Source of the DNA: Struthidea cinerea
Taxonomy: Eukaryota; Chordata; Aves; Passeriformes; Corcoracidae
Assembly (NCBI GenBank): GCA_013397865.1
Contig: VZTI01001818.1
Coordinates: 124,001 to 188,000 of the forward strand
DNA: 64,000 nt
Direction of reading: 5' to 3'
Of this stretch, positions 12,391 to 25,300 are shown in pieces. Position numbers and translations under genes: made by a program. Numbering within the stretch: the first letter of the stretch is position 1; each line of letters begins with the position of its first letter. Below the pieces are notes generated by a model, which was not told where the DNA came from, searched no databases, and worked only from the letters and a program-made list of their open reading frames with translations.

Positions 12391-14847
12391 ACTACTTAAC
12401 AATTGTATTATTGGAATGCATCACAAAATCACTTTTTTTCCTCCTCGTGTTTCTTTTCAAACAAGAGGTTTTCAAATTACTTAAGTGACGGTGAAACATT
12501 TCCTCTTGGGAAATCCATATTAAAATATTAAGCAGGAATGTTTCCAGCTGGCCTCTCTTAATAGTTTTTGTGGTGAAGATTTGTACCTTATGAAAATACT
12601 TAAACAGGATATAAATCCTCCTACCTCCCACTTGTGCTCCTAACAGGGAAAACCAGCTTGCTCTGCACTAGTTATCTTTGCCAATTATTTTAGGATGGAG
12701 AATCTCTGTCTGGAGGTTCTCCAGTCTTTCTGTTGTTTATAGGGTGAATCTATACCTTAAGTAAAGTAAATGCCTAAATTTGAGATAGCTAAAACCAGGT
12801 AAAATGGTTCCCATTCTGTATATCATTTTGGAAGAAAAAGGTCAACATTTTTTCTTGCAATCACTGCTATGTGAAAATGTGGACCGCTTTTCCACATAAT
12901 TTTCATAAGTGTTTAGACTAAAAATGTCTGATCAAGCAGCTGCATTTCAGGAGGTCCAATAGCCCATAAAAATAATCAATGGAAAATCATGCACCCATTT
13001 TTGCACCTTTTTTGATTTACAGCTGTAAAAGTCTGTCCAAACCCTTTATCCTGCAAGGTATTTACCAAGAAACAGGTGTTGACACTGCTATGGATTCCAC
13101 TGCAAATACGGCACAAGAGACAAAAAATCCTGGTGAACCTCATACCACGAGTTTAAATATCCTGCATCACCCCTTTGTCAGCCATTGCTCCTGAAGACAG
13201 CTGATTGGGACTGAAAGTGCTTCTTCTCCAGGCAGTGTCCTTGCATAGTCCTGCATCTCCAGGTACACTTGTCTCCACAGACAGCTGACCTTATGCTGAG
13301 TGCCTGTGCCATGGGGATGTATTTTATTATGTGGAATGGCAGATAGGAAACAGTGCAGTGAGGGCAACTGAAGACTTTTCTATCAGTCTTAGATTCCCTA
13401 CCCCATTCCTGATACTTGCCACCTTGATGAATTTCAGAATGATCAGGCAAACAAAAACTTCCTCAATTCTCTCTGCATCTTCCTGTTCAAGATTGACAGA
13501 TATAATAACATCAAATAAAACTAGAGTGGGTGAGAAACACTGTTGTAAAGTTTAACTGTGGTTTAAAGCCAGCTGACTAAATAGCAGTGAAAAGAATTTT
13601 GTCAATTATCTCAGTCCCTAGCTGATTGAAAGATTTAATGGAAATATCATCTTTGCTATAAATACAGCATTACTCTTCTGACATATAGAGAAAAATTGCA
13701 GGAAGTATACTGTATTTTTAGCAAGATTAATTTAATGTTGAAAAATGTCACTTCTTGAAACATTAGGTATTTTATATACAGTTGTATAATTGAGGACTGT
13801 GATTATCACAGCAAACATAATCTGATTATGAAGGTCCTTTTTTTATCTATTATAGATACAAGTCTAATGTATGCCTTTTAGAACCTGTGTCAAAATGAGC
13901 ATGGCTTTATGAGGCATTCAACTTCTGCCAAGAAAAACAAACTGGTGGGGTACCAAGATAAGTGATGTTGGTAACAGGATCTGTGCCCTGTAGAAAATCA
14001 TAACCTCTTCTTGCTGCAGTGCTTCCTCTGGCTTGTATAAAACACGGTCCTGGCACACCCTGCCTGTTCCCCTGCCAGAGTTTGGGGTGGCTGGAGTCCA
14101 CCACAGCTGCCAGATGAGTGCATTGCACTGAGACAGGGAAGGCATTGCCTCCACCAGCTCCATTTGCTGCCAGCACAATGCAGAGGAAGGCATGAGTCAC
14201 CCTGCACATGCTTCCTGTATGTGTTTGATTAGCTAAGATTATTTTTATGTACTTAAATTTTTGGAGAAGATGTATAATGGCCTGTGTTTTCCAGAGTAAT
14301 AGGTTACTTTGCCTATTCTCAGCTTCTTTGCTGAAGTTACTAAAACTGAGTGTTCAGATCTCTTCTAAAAACAGACTCCACTTTAAGGATGAAGTCAGGC
14401 ACATGCCTTGGTTTAAAAAATGCTGGCTGTTCTGTCTTCTGGAGGATATGTGAAGTATGCATATATTTATAGCAAAATCCTCACCTTTTGTAGTCTTGAT
14501 TTTACTGTTTTTTCTAATTAAAAAAATATGCTCTACTCAGAATGTTTCCCAAATTCATTACATCTCAACATTGCTGTTAAAATCAGTACACACTTCTTTC
14601 TAAAATGTTCCCTATTTTTAAAATCCAGATTCCCGATGGTTGAAATTCCTCTTGCTTTGTAAAATAGCAAATGATCTTATGGGACTCGATGCAATGCAGA
14701 CTGCAGGCAGCCCAGTCCCTTCAGAGTAATGAGGATGGTGGGCTGATGGTATTTGGCCCTGCATGTGCTGGGTCCTGGTCTTTTAGCATAATGTGTACAA
14801 ATGAAAGAGATTTTGTAGTGTTTTTTTTGTTTGGCTTTAATTTGGTT
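12391..14847. other. unassigned non-coding DNA
   Basis: Unique-looking sequence. The densest open frames are at 13.9-14.2 kb (minus, up to 100 codons, overlapping in three phases), with no recognisable motif. I see no repeat family. Confidence 0.5.
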
Positions 14848-14848
14848 T

Positions 14849-14882
14849 CTTTGTTTTGTTTTGTTTTGTTTTGTTTTTTTTC
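14849..14882. repeat. (TTTTG)n microsatellite
   Basis: About four to five TTTTG units followed by a T run. This is simple slippage DNA. Confidence 0.85.
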
Positions 14883-15228
14883 CCCTTTAGACCATTTTGA
14901 TGTCTTCTGGATGGGGTTGCTATGTAGCTCTGAACACTGGCTACTGCACAGGTCATGTAGCTATTTTGATATGCATTTACATTGCAAATTCTACCCATTT
15001 TGGAAATATCTGGAGTACATATGTTGCCATGTAATTAAACCGTGATGGTTCCAGTGGAAGTGTTGTGCTTTATCAAGCTCATAATATCAGTTGAAAATAA
15101 TTTTTTTGAAGAAGAGGTACACCCCACAGTGTGGAGAATAATATATCTTTTCACAATTTATTGAACTTCATTTACATAATTCAATTTTTTCAAGTCCATA
15201 AATATTTATTTGGAAATGCTTGACATTA

Positions 15229-15774
15229 TGATAAGAGGTACTAGTTTGAAAGCAAACCAGTGAGAGACTCGAAATCAGAAATACAATTTAATAGGAAAAT
15301 TAAAAATAAATGCAGTAGTACAAAAACACTGACAGAGTCAGGATATGACCTGACACCCTGTCGGGCAGGGTGCTGGTAGCAGTCTGATTAAATGGTGGCT
15401 GCAGTCCTCTTGAAGTGATGAATGTGGTTCTGTTGAAGTGGTGATCCTGTAGAAGGGTCTGGTCATCCTCTGAAGGTCCAGTGGTGGCTATGTAGCTCTT
15501 GTCCTCTGGGAATCCAGTAGGTAAGGGCTGACTGTGGTGTTCCAAACCTCAGATTATATCCTCGTAGGAATGCCTGGTTCCTCCCCCTGGGCGGAGCATC
15601 TCACAATGGGATGGTGTAACTTTATGAGTCATGCAGTGAGGCTGGATGGCCCATTAACAGAAGATATACCCCAGAGGGAGTTATCAGGGACGTGTCATGG
15701 AAGAGATAAAGAACACTGCCCCACCTGGTTTTAACAGATGGTGATAGAATACATACTTTGGGTTACATCTTACA
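15229..15774 (-). mobile_element. solo LTR, avian ERVL-type endogenous retrovirus
   Basis: The central part, including ccctgtcgggcagggtgctg and the CTGAAGGTCCAGTGGTGG region, is characteristic of a common avian ERVL-type LTR. On the minus strand there is a TATA-like GATATAA (15554-15560) and an ATTAAA polyadenylation signal (15287-15292) about 270 bases downstream, so transcription would run leftward. The proposed ends form an imperfect inverted pair: TGTAAGATG at the start of the element and CTCTTATCA at its end. A direct repeat ACATT occurs at 15223-15227 and again at 15772-15776, close to both ends, but it does not fit the TG...CA boundary exactly. No internal gag-pol-env sequence is attached, so this is a solo LTR left by recombination. 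Confidence 0.75.
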
Positions 15775-15779
15775 TTGTA

Positions 15780-16835
15780 ACCTAAGACATGTGACTATAT
15801 CAGTTCTCATGTAGCCTAATGAGAATTAAAGAAATTAAAAATCAGGGCACTAACACAGGAAAGTCAAAATAATCCTATAAAAATAGCCAGGAAAATATGA
15901 TATGAGAAAAGAAAATCAGACACATTTAAAATTAAATCTGACATGCTATTCTCAGTCCACCCCACTGTGTCTAGGAACTGTTGAACGATGGGTGTTTTGT
16001 GATTGGTTTTCCAGAGTGAATCCCATTCTCAGAAAAGGTCCTGGCCTGATACAATCAGTATGCAAAAGGTATGTTCTTTTTTAAAATGTTCCACACATGA
16101 ACTGTAGGAAAAATCAAGAAAAGTATGAGCTGCCGAGCATCCTTTTCTTCTGGGAACTGAGTGGAGAGAAGGGCATTCAGCATTCCACAGGATGGGCTTT
16201 CTCTTTGTTTCCTTTTAATTCACTTTTAGCTTTTTGTCATCAGATCGAGTTCTAGATAAGAAAGTGATGAGGTTTCCTTGCCTCTCTTGCCCATAATTGT
16301 TGGATTTGTGGGAATTTCTGTGCTTGACATCTCTAATATAGGAACATAAAGGGTTCTTAACGCTAAATCTCTCAATTAAGCACGCCTTCCGTGGGGTGAA
16401 ATATTTTTTCTAGAAAACATCTCATTACAGGCCAAGAAAAATCAAACAGACTTGGGGCATTGCTCTCTCCCATAAAAAATTACAAGGAAGTCAATATCCT
16501 GGAAATGCATTTATTCACTTTTGTTTCCTAATGCAAAAGAGCCAGTTCTCTAAAATAAAGGAGCAGAAGGTTTAGCTAATCTCCCTCTGAATGAGGTTTT
16601 TGTTTTTGCTACAAGCACAAGGAAGTTTTTGCACCGATCTCTTTGCAAGTAGTAGACCAGGGTCTACTACTGAGTGCATTCTGATCAAAATCAATATTAG
16701 ACCTTTGCACGCTCGGGTTTGTGAAGGAGTTCAAGAAATAAAAATCTATTTTCATAGTAAAGAAAATAGAAAGCATGAAAAACAGTCCAAAATAAGACTG
16801 TAGAGTTTCTCATTTGAATTTTAACAGAAATTTAA
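15780..16835. other. unassigned non-coding DNA
   Basis: AT-rich unique sequence with open frames of at most 70 codons. Nothing recognisable. Confidence 0.5.
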
Positions 16836-16839
16836 CTGC

Positions 16840-17660
16840 ACAATGTAGATGCTTACTTGAGATATGAAGGCAGTATTTTCTTCTAACTGAATTTGGAATC
16901 TCTTTCCAAAAAGCCTTTATCCTCTGCAGTAGACATGAACACAACAGCGTGAGAGCACAAGTATAGCATTGCATTCTACAGCTGGAACAAGCAAACAAAA
17001 AGCCTCTCTGTAATTGGATGCATACATTAATGCAATCGAAGGGGACCCTCTTGGCAGTGTCTCTGTGGCACAGAAACAATATTACAGCCAGGAGCAGCTC
17101 TCTTCTTGTCTGCTCCACTCCATCGTATTGATACAAGCCTGGACAATCAAGCTGTATATGGAGTGGATGCATCCGTTTAAGTTGCAAGCATCATTTAAAA
17201 TAGTTAGTTGCATATTTTACATATTGCTATACTGTAATTATGCAGCTGTATCATGCTTCTCATCCAGAAATTCCTGGAAATCTGAAATTGCTTGTTCCTT
17301 GTTGTGGCCATAGGCTGTTGAAATTCAAATGAGCTTTTTCCTCAGCTGCGATTGTATTAAGTCTGCCGGACAGCCTGTGATGCCTGGATTGGAGGCAGGA
17401 GACAACTCTTGTTAGGAAATGTGTGTTTGAGTGTATTGGTACCACTGAATGATAGCTAATCATCTGAAAGGAAGGCTCTTTAAGGGAACGATGCCTTGCC
17501 AGGAGAACAGGAACAATTCTGGGCCACATCCTTAGAAGTAATGAATTCTCATTTCTTTTCAATCTAGCAAATGCCCTCTTTAAAGGTTAGTTCTTAAATA
17601 GTTACTTGGGAACAGACATCTCCTTCAGTCTGATCTCTGTGAGTCAAGCAGACTGCTAAG
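16840..17660. other. complex unique sequence, possible conserved non-coding element
   Basis: This stretch has high sequence complexity, no simple repeats and no repeat-family match. It carries densely spaced homeodomain-like and E-box-like words, for example TAATTATGCAGCTG near 17236 and TTTGCAAGTAGTAG-like pieces just upstream at 16.64 kb. Such texture is common in vertebrate developmental enhancers, but texture alone proves nothing. Frames of 99-125 codons on both strands (16810-17562) overlap each other and look like a consequence of low stop density. Confidence 0.2.
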
Positions 17661-20600
17661 AAGCTTCAGTTTGTCTCTTTCATTGCTTCAGATTAAAAGT
17701 GCTGACAAAGATGATTTCAGCTGCCTCATCTCCTGCATATTTTTTAATTGCTGAATAAAGGAATGAGCTGAAGTAACTAAACCATAGCAAACAGATATCT
17801 AGGCAAGTTAAAATGACTTTTCCCAAATTCCTCACTGTTACGTGAGGTAGTGAGGCAAAAGGGAACATGGTTTTTTTCTGTGTCATTCCGGTGGCACAAA
17901 GGCTCTGAGGAGACAATTGCCTTGGCTGAGCAAAGGACCATAAAGGCTGTTGGGATGATACAGTAAATTATCATTTTCTCTTATTCAGAGTGATCTGGCT
18001 GAAGGCTGAGTATCAACTAAAGTATGTCTGTGACAATCAGAAAGGATGCTGTCCTTGTTCCATGGCCCTCACAGACCTAGATAATCACCCCCATCTCCCA
18101 TCCGCAGCTCTGAAATTCCTGCAAAGATAAAACAGAATGAAATTGTTTTGACACTGTTCATTCATCTGTATGAGCGTGGAACAGGAAGGTTTGACAGGAA
18201 AATACGTCAGAGACATATGATAAACTAATACTATCCAGATGAACGCAAGAGCTGCCTGGAATATAGAGATGGTGGGTAAATTGCTTGAAATGAGCCTTAT
18301 TGATTCCACTCTGTGTTGATGGGGCATATCTGAAAGATGAAGTTTCATTTAAACACTTGGTCACTGCAGTAATTAATTGAACCCTGGGACAGTAAATGTA
18401 AAGGACTGGCTCTGATTCTTTAGGAGCTGGTGACTCTCTCTGTTAAATATGAAGCATGTTAATAGCAAAACAGCTAATTTATTATGATGAAATGGAAAAA
18501 TACCACAGCACCCTTGCGGCCCAGATAATGTAGCAGCAGGTTACTGCTCTGATGAATAGGGATGTTGATCAGCAGATGTAGCGCTTTCTAGACTTAGAAG
18601 AGAATAGATCAATTTCTTCTTCTTTATGAAGAATTATTCCTTTGCAGTGCTGCTGAGAGATGTGGACATTTACACCTGAGTTAATCACCCCCAGAACAAT
18701 CCAACCACTACAGGTATTCTTAGTTGTTATTTTTCTTGCTATATAAATAAGCAATTAATTTGTAAAACAGGAAACATGAGAGAAATTTGATTTCTGTTTC
18801 TATACCTTGGTGGTATTTCTATAGGCTTCTACTGCTCACATTGTATTTAAGGAAGATCAGAGAGGGGAAAGGCCATCTGCCGTGGGCTGGGAAGGCTGCA
18901 GATGGGAACATGTGGGGCTTCTAGGCTGAGTGAGCTGTATTTGGGTGGGCAGCCTAGAGAAAGGCTGGGGTTCAGTAGATGGCACTCTTCCCTCAGAGTC
19001 TGCTTCATCCCTGCCTAGGTTGAGCTGGTGTGGAGCTGGGAAAGGGACACGAGCTCAGTGCCCTCCACATTATTGCAAACACAGTTTGGAAACTCTTGAC
19101 ACACCTCTGGGAGCTGCTGGTTATAGGCCTAGCGCTCCGTCAGCATTGTTTAGAGGTGCCAGTTATAAAGCCCTTTTTTCTGGCATTCTGGCCCCACAGC
19201 TCCCTGCTTGCCTTTACTTGATTGTTAGAGGTGACTTGTGTCTGAACACACAGAAGAGCACAGGAATGGAGCACACACAGCTGATCCAGCTCTGGTAGCA
19301 ACTCTCCCCCAGTTTTTTTCTCAACCAGTGTCTGAGATTTCTTACAGTCAGGTTTCATAGTAGACAAAAAAAATGACATAGTGACAGTGTTGATGAATGC
19401 CCTGAACAACTTTTTCGTGGTCATCACCAAGGAATAGCATTATAATGGTATTACTGAATGAGTGACATTTAAGACGATATATTATGCTTTGCATAAAGAT
19501 GACTCCTAACATAAAAATCAATGTCTGGATTTTATTATGTCATTTAACTTAACTCTTGATTTTCATTAATTTGGGAAACATTGCACTCCCAGCAGATACT
19601 CAAAAAGGAAAAGGCAGCTTTGTCCTCTGTTGCAAGCACATAAATAGCAAATCTCCCATGCCAAGATTCAGGTCTATTTGCAGAGAGTTCCCTGCTGTTC
19701 TCACTGCCCCTACTTTTGGTATGGTAATAAGATCTTCATGATTTACGAATACTTCAATAATTTTCCGTAACAGTCTTTTCTTGTGGTCCCTCCTGATCTC
19801 ACTTCCATGCTCAGCCTGTGTCATACTTAAGAGCTTACCCAAGGCTTTCTTCAGCTGAAACAAAGGTGAAGCAGCACCTTATTGCTTCTCCTTACATTTG
19901 CAGATGTGCACTGATGTAGTCCTGCACATTTAATCATGAAGAGAAAACACAGAGCTGGCAATGAGGATGACTATTCTACAGTAAATTCTAATTATCCCTT
20001 AGTGTCAAACTGAAATTGACATCTGACTGTGAACCAGCTTGTGAAAAACATCCTGAAAAATTGTTTAGGGAATAGAAAAATGACCTTTTAAATACATATA
20101 TAAATGTCTTGTTTCAATAAGACCAAATGCTTTGATTATAGTTTTTCTGGAATAGTTTCAAAATTATCAGGTAAATTTATATTAGTTATTATGAATAACT
20201 TCTTGACTGGTAAGCAGGACGAAACTCACAAAAAAAGAAGCCTTGTGAGGCTAGATTAGACAAAGCTCTGCCAGGGATACTCTATTTAAAGTTGATGGTA
20301 CCTAAAAAGCAAAGGAATGGACAGTCAGTTGCTGTCTTCAGGCAACTCCCAGCCTGTCAGTTCTGAGATACTCTGCAATAAAACACATTATCACTAGCAG
20401 TGAAAGAAAATGCTCTGAATTTCTCAAAATGAAATGTTTCAGCTATATCGAAAAGGAATGTGTAGACTATTTTTGTAAAATCTACAGATAGAAACATTCC
20501 TGCAAAAGTGCTTTGATTTAAGTAGGACACAATCTTCCATCAGGAATTCTTTTAACCAGTTTTCATCTCTTTGGGGAGTGCTTTGCTACGCCACTGTAAC

Positions 20601-22160
20601 TTTCACCAGAAGTTCTTCCAATGGCCTGTTCCTTGGGTGTTTGCTAGAGAAGTGGTCTCACAGTTCATGTGTTTCCCAGTCCAATGTGTTTGGATTGCAG
20701 CTCTGCAGGACCTCTTGTCAGTCTGGCTTGTCTGACTCACACCAGAGTGCAGCACACTGAGGGGAGAGGTCCTCACAGCAGCACATACATTGCAACAGAG
20801 AGGGAGGTCATGCTGTCAGGTTTCAGGTCATTGACAGAATCCAACTCTGCAAAGGCTATGTCTGTACGTTGTTTGTGTCCTGAAAACTTCAGCCAAGAAA
20901 CTGTCTATGTGGCTCTAATTGCAGGTCAAATTGACAAACAACAGTATGTGCTTGACTCTCACCATTAATCTAGTTTTATAGTGTCTGTAACCAGAAGCCA
21001 TGTCCCTTTATCAGAGGGTTTTACAGGCTATGTCTACAACAGTAAATAAAACAAGCAGGGGCAGGTCTCCAGTCTTGAGGCCACTTGATGCTGCATGATG
21101 TGCGTCCAGCCAGAAGGAACTTTGCTCCCCTTCTCCCATAAATCGGGACTGCCATGTCCAGGCTATCCCTGCAGAGAGGCCTCTTCCCTTGCTACCCCTG
21201 AGCCCTTCCTAGGCAATGTTTGAGACAGCAGACAAAATCAGTGTTGGGGACTGTGGTAACAGTAGGAGAATGTTACTGTTGAATGGAGACTTGCAGACCA
21301 GCACTTGGCCTGTACCTTGACTTTCTTTAGTTGATTTCTGTAGCTGTAACCATATGTGAAGCTGTACCCACTCTCTGTATTTTCTCCTCTCTGCATTTTG
21401 CTAAGGTAAGGAAGGGCTATATTGACTTTCCATGACTCCCTACCCTCACAGATAACACACCAAGAGGTGGTGTGGCTTGCCCGGGTTTATGCAGTAATCT
21501 TGTAGAAAAGCTGGAATGCCCATGCCAGGCTCTATGTCATACCAGACCACCATTGTTTAAAAAGGTGCACTAACAGAACCCTGTTTTATGCAAAGATTTC
21601 TTTTCTCCATTGTGGCAGCGGGTAGGGACTTCAAAGTATGTGTACTTTAAAGTATTCTAAATCATATTTATAAAACCAAAAGAAACCTCAGAATAGATGG
21701 GAAACAATGAAATTTTAAACACACTTCTCCCCTTAAAAATTTGATAAGATAGAGTGTTATTTTTGCCTCCTGTTTGTTTAGAGTGAAAAATTTATTTCAA
21801 TTAGAGTGGCAGCTCCTCACCCCCAAAATGTTCCATAATTATCAGCTAAAAATGCAGAATCAACAGAAAAATCTGTTTTATTAATTGTCCACAAACATAA
21901 ATTGTTCAGACAATACAACTCTACTTCCTGCTTGGGCACTTATCCAGGCAGAGCTCCAGCTGAGATTTATTTCCTTTTCTTTAATTTTAATTGAATGTGC
22001 TGCTACAGATACTGTGCGCAAATACAAAGCACAGTAACTGACTTAATTACATATATTTTCCTTGGAAAGCATGACTTTACACATCCCCTTAATACAACCA
22101 CAGTTCCTGTGTAATCTCGCTCCCTTTCTCACTTTGGGTTTTGCCAGATGGGCTGTGTCA
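17661..22160. other. unassigned non-coding DNA
   Basis: Unique-looking sequence with no recognised repeat. A moderately GC-rich piece at 18.9-19.3 kb holds a 122-codon plus frame (18930-19298) overlapped by frames in other phases, so no gene is supported. A second piece at 21.0-21.2 kb is GC-richer without an open frame. Confidence 0.5.
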
Positions 22161-22375
22161 GACTGAGCAGCCGTGATCCAAGGTGTTACCGCTCTCGGCT
22201 CCCCTGTGCCCCGTGCTGCTGGGAGCTGCCACTCTGGAGCAGGGTGCCAGCAGCCGCCGTGCTCTGCTCGTGGCAGCCGCAGCCGGGTGGAACGCTGATG
22301 AGCTGAGAGCGGGATCCGTGCTGAGCAAGCAGGTACGTTTGTCTCGGATGCCTCTGCTACGGGAAAGCTGGCTTT
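22161..22375 (+). other. CpG-rich patch with a strong splice donor; candidate 5' exon
   Basis: About fifteen CpG dinucleotides occur in roughly 200 bases, whereas the rest of the window is almost free of CpG. The plus frame from 22183 stays open past CAG|GTACGT, a near-perfect splice donor with its junction after 22332. The peptide is Ala/Leu/Arg-rich (for example RRALLVAAAAGWNADELR) and resembles no family I know; the frame has no ATG start. On the minus strand the same patch supports the longest minus frame of the window (165 codons, 22043-22540). It could be a small promoter/first exon of a non-coding or coding transcript, or a fragment of an unidentified GC-rich LTR. Confidence 0.3.
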
Positions 22376-25300
22376 GGAGAGAAAAAGGAAGTGGACAGAT
22401 GGGGTGATAATGCCCTCAGCCACACTTACTGGTCTGTCAGAGCCCCCGGCTTCCTCTAACAGCATCCCAGCACTGCCTCCACACTTACAAATTTTCTGTT
22501 TCAGTAATACCAGCACAAATTTCCCTGTGGCAAACTCCAAGCCACTGTCCTGTTGTCTACCATGTGCACACCCAAATGTTCAAAAACCCTAGCTGGACTC
22601 CCCAAGCCATGCTATGATAAAGCATTTGAAAATTGAATTCTGCAGTTTTGCCTTATGATATTCAAACTGTACAAGAATAAAAGATAGTAAGTTAAATTTT
22701 TTTTGTAAATTTGGTTGGGTTTTTTGTTATGATAAAGCTGAATTTTCAAATATCTGCATGAATTCTCAGGGACACAGTGAACTCCTTCTTCCAGGACTTC
22801 TCTGAGACACTGGGGTGGCCTAAGGCACTGCCAGAGCAGTGCATGTTCAAGCTGTGGTCCCACATCAGTGCCACTGCCAGGTTCTGCATGGGGGACAAGG
22901 AGAGGGTTTTATCAGTAGATTAAGGGTCTGTGATTGCCCCCTGGAGCAGAGGTGGCATCACTTCTTTCCTGCAGGAAGGAGAAGGCAAAGAACAGCAGCA
23001 TGAGGCTGTGGCAGAGGAACGTTGCTGTCAGGCAACTGTGTGGTCTCTGGGGGTGAGGGAGCTTGTCATCCTGCTCCACGTTAGCCCAGTCCTATGGAAG
23101 CAGAGGGACGGCCACTGTCATCTCAAGGGACTAGCTTGCCCGGAAATTCTTTTCTTTGGCACAGTCAGCGTCTACTCTTCATATATCAGACCCTACATGA
23201 CTTGCTGCCTCTTCGGCGTTGCAGCTCAGTGCGTTGGTTTTGATCATTAGAGCCTCTCACTGTCTCTGTGCATTACTCCGTTCAGCTGGGAATTGTTTTC
23301 AGTGACAGTCATCTGCTCTGGAGCTGATCCCAATCTCAGCCACAGATAACATCAGTGAAATGCAAGCTCTAGACACAGATTCATGACTAAGAAATAATGA
23401 TTTATAGAACTCTTTGACAGATCAGTATATACGTAATAAGAATATTTTAATGTGACTTCAATAGATAGATTTGCTAAATGTTAATGGCAAATCATTTGTT
23501 CTTGGTAAGGATTTACCTTTTAATGTGCATTTTACCTTTTAATGTGCATTGTATTTACTTGTACAATAAGTGTTAACAAACTAGCAGATATATTTATTTC
23601 ATTCTATACCATGTATCAAAGAGCTATTTATTCACAGTACAGTGATCATAAATTTGGTTTCCTTAGTGATTTCCCCTGTGTGCATGAACTCTGGTTTATG
23701 TTCAAAATTCTTTTCCCCGTTAGATCAAATTATTTGTCTTCAGGGAAGATGGGTGGACTGAAGTGACACAGTAATATTTGTGATGGAGGTCTGAAAAACG
23801 AGTGCTTTTGTGATTATTTACAAGGCAGATATTGGAGAACTGTGTGTTCATTATGTTGTGCTAAAAATAATAGGCTCAAAAAATCTGGCTTTTATCCATA
23901 GAGGTGGAATGGAGCATGTGTTAATTCCAACTTTTTCAATTGCATATCAGGAAGATAGATGGAAGAAGAAATTCTCAAAAAACTCCTCAAAACATAAGTT
24001 TCTTTCTAAGATTTCCCTCCTTCATTTGGATTTTCTGCTCCATAGTCTTGTGACTCTGGAGACATGCCTTCACTTCACTGTAATATCATGGGTTGAACGG
24101 AGCAGTGTTCATGTGAGCAAATGAGAGTAGGACCAGCCCCTTGGAGTTTCAGTATCCGGTGTCAGGTTGTTTCAGGAGAAAAATAATCTATTCTTGCACA
24201 TTTTATTCCTTCACATTCTTCATTTCTACCCTGAAGAAGGGTTTTTGAAAGTATAGTAAGCATTTGGGATTTTCAGAGTAAGAAATTTAAAAATGGGGGA
24301 AGAAAATTTGACTCTTTTGACTCACTTTAATCATTAAAATCTTTCCTTGTTTTTTAAGAGCAAAGAAACTTGACTTATAAAGATGCAGGTTTATATGAGG
24401 TTGCAACCATATTTGAGGCTGTACAAGAAAGATCTGAATGATTTTGTTAAAGATGTTAGTAAATCCACAGACCCAGTAATGTGTAATGCCCCTTGCTCTG
24501 CAGCCTGTTGGGAGCTGTGCTGTGCTCTGACTCCCTTTGAGATGGGATGGCTGACAGTACTGTGTTTTCTCTTTATCTGTAACTCTCTTGTTATTTTTTT
24601 TTAATACTGGAGTACAAATGTGAGATAAATTACGGTATTGTCTTGGCTGTGTGGGGTGCAGTTCTTAGACCATGGAGGTGTTATGTTTGCTGTTATGGTG
24701 GTGTTTGCTGTAATCAGGATCTGCTCAGCTGTCCTAGATGCTGTCACATTTGCAGAGTTCATAATAGTTGTAGAAGTAAGTCTTGAGGAGGGACTTGAAG
24801 GTTTGAAGCTAAAGCTTTGCTCTTCACTGAGAAAAGAAAGGGTGAAAAGCCTGTGGAGGTAAAGTGGAGCATTAAGTAGCCCATGGCAGCAGCAGTGGTA
24901 GTGCAGGGCATGGGTAAGGGAGCTTGAGCCGATGTTAGAAACAGAAGATACTCTTGTTCGTTTCCACGCTTCTGGCAGATGATGGTGTTCAGTTACCAAG
25001 AGTGTGACTGCCTTAAAAAACTCAGCGACTAAAAAAGCAAAGCAGTATTTTCTACATTTTCACCTTCATTTTGTCGCTGTTCTCTGCATTCATCCTTTGG
25101 TTGCTCATACATAGAGTGACTGCAAAAAACCAACCAAACAAGCCCTAGCAGATCTAGTAATTGTTTTTGCTTGCTTGCTTTTTTTAATCCTGCTTAACCA
25201 GATAAAAAAATGAAAGGCATACAGCAGGGGAATATGACAGCTCAGGAGAGGAGTAGAAAAGGTTTTCATGTAAAACAGCTCATTTTGGATTGACAGAGGA

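Noticed and set aside
22043..22540. 165-codon minus frame
   Set aside because: Its length is explained by the CpG-rich patch; the parts outside the patch look like ordinary DNA and no domain is recognised.
24601..24999. 132-codon minus frame rich in Ser, Thr, Asn
   Set aside because: Opposite a low-complexity G/T-rich stretch, with an overlapping 74-codon plus frame; chance.
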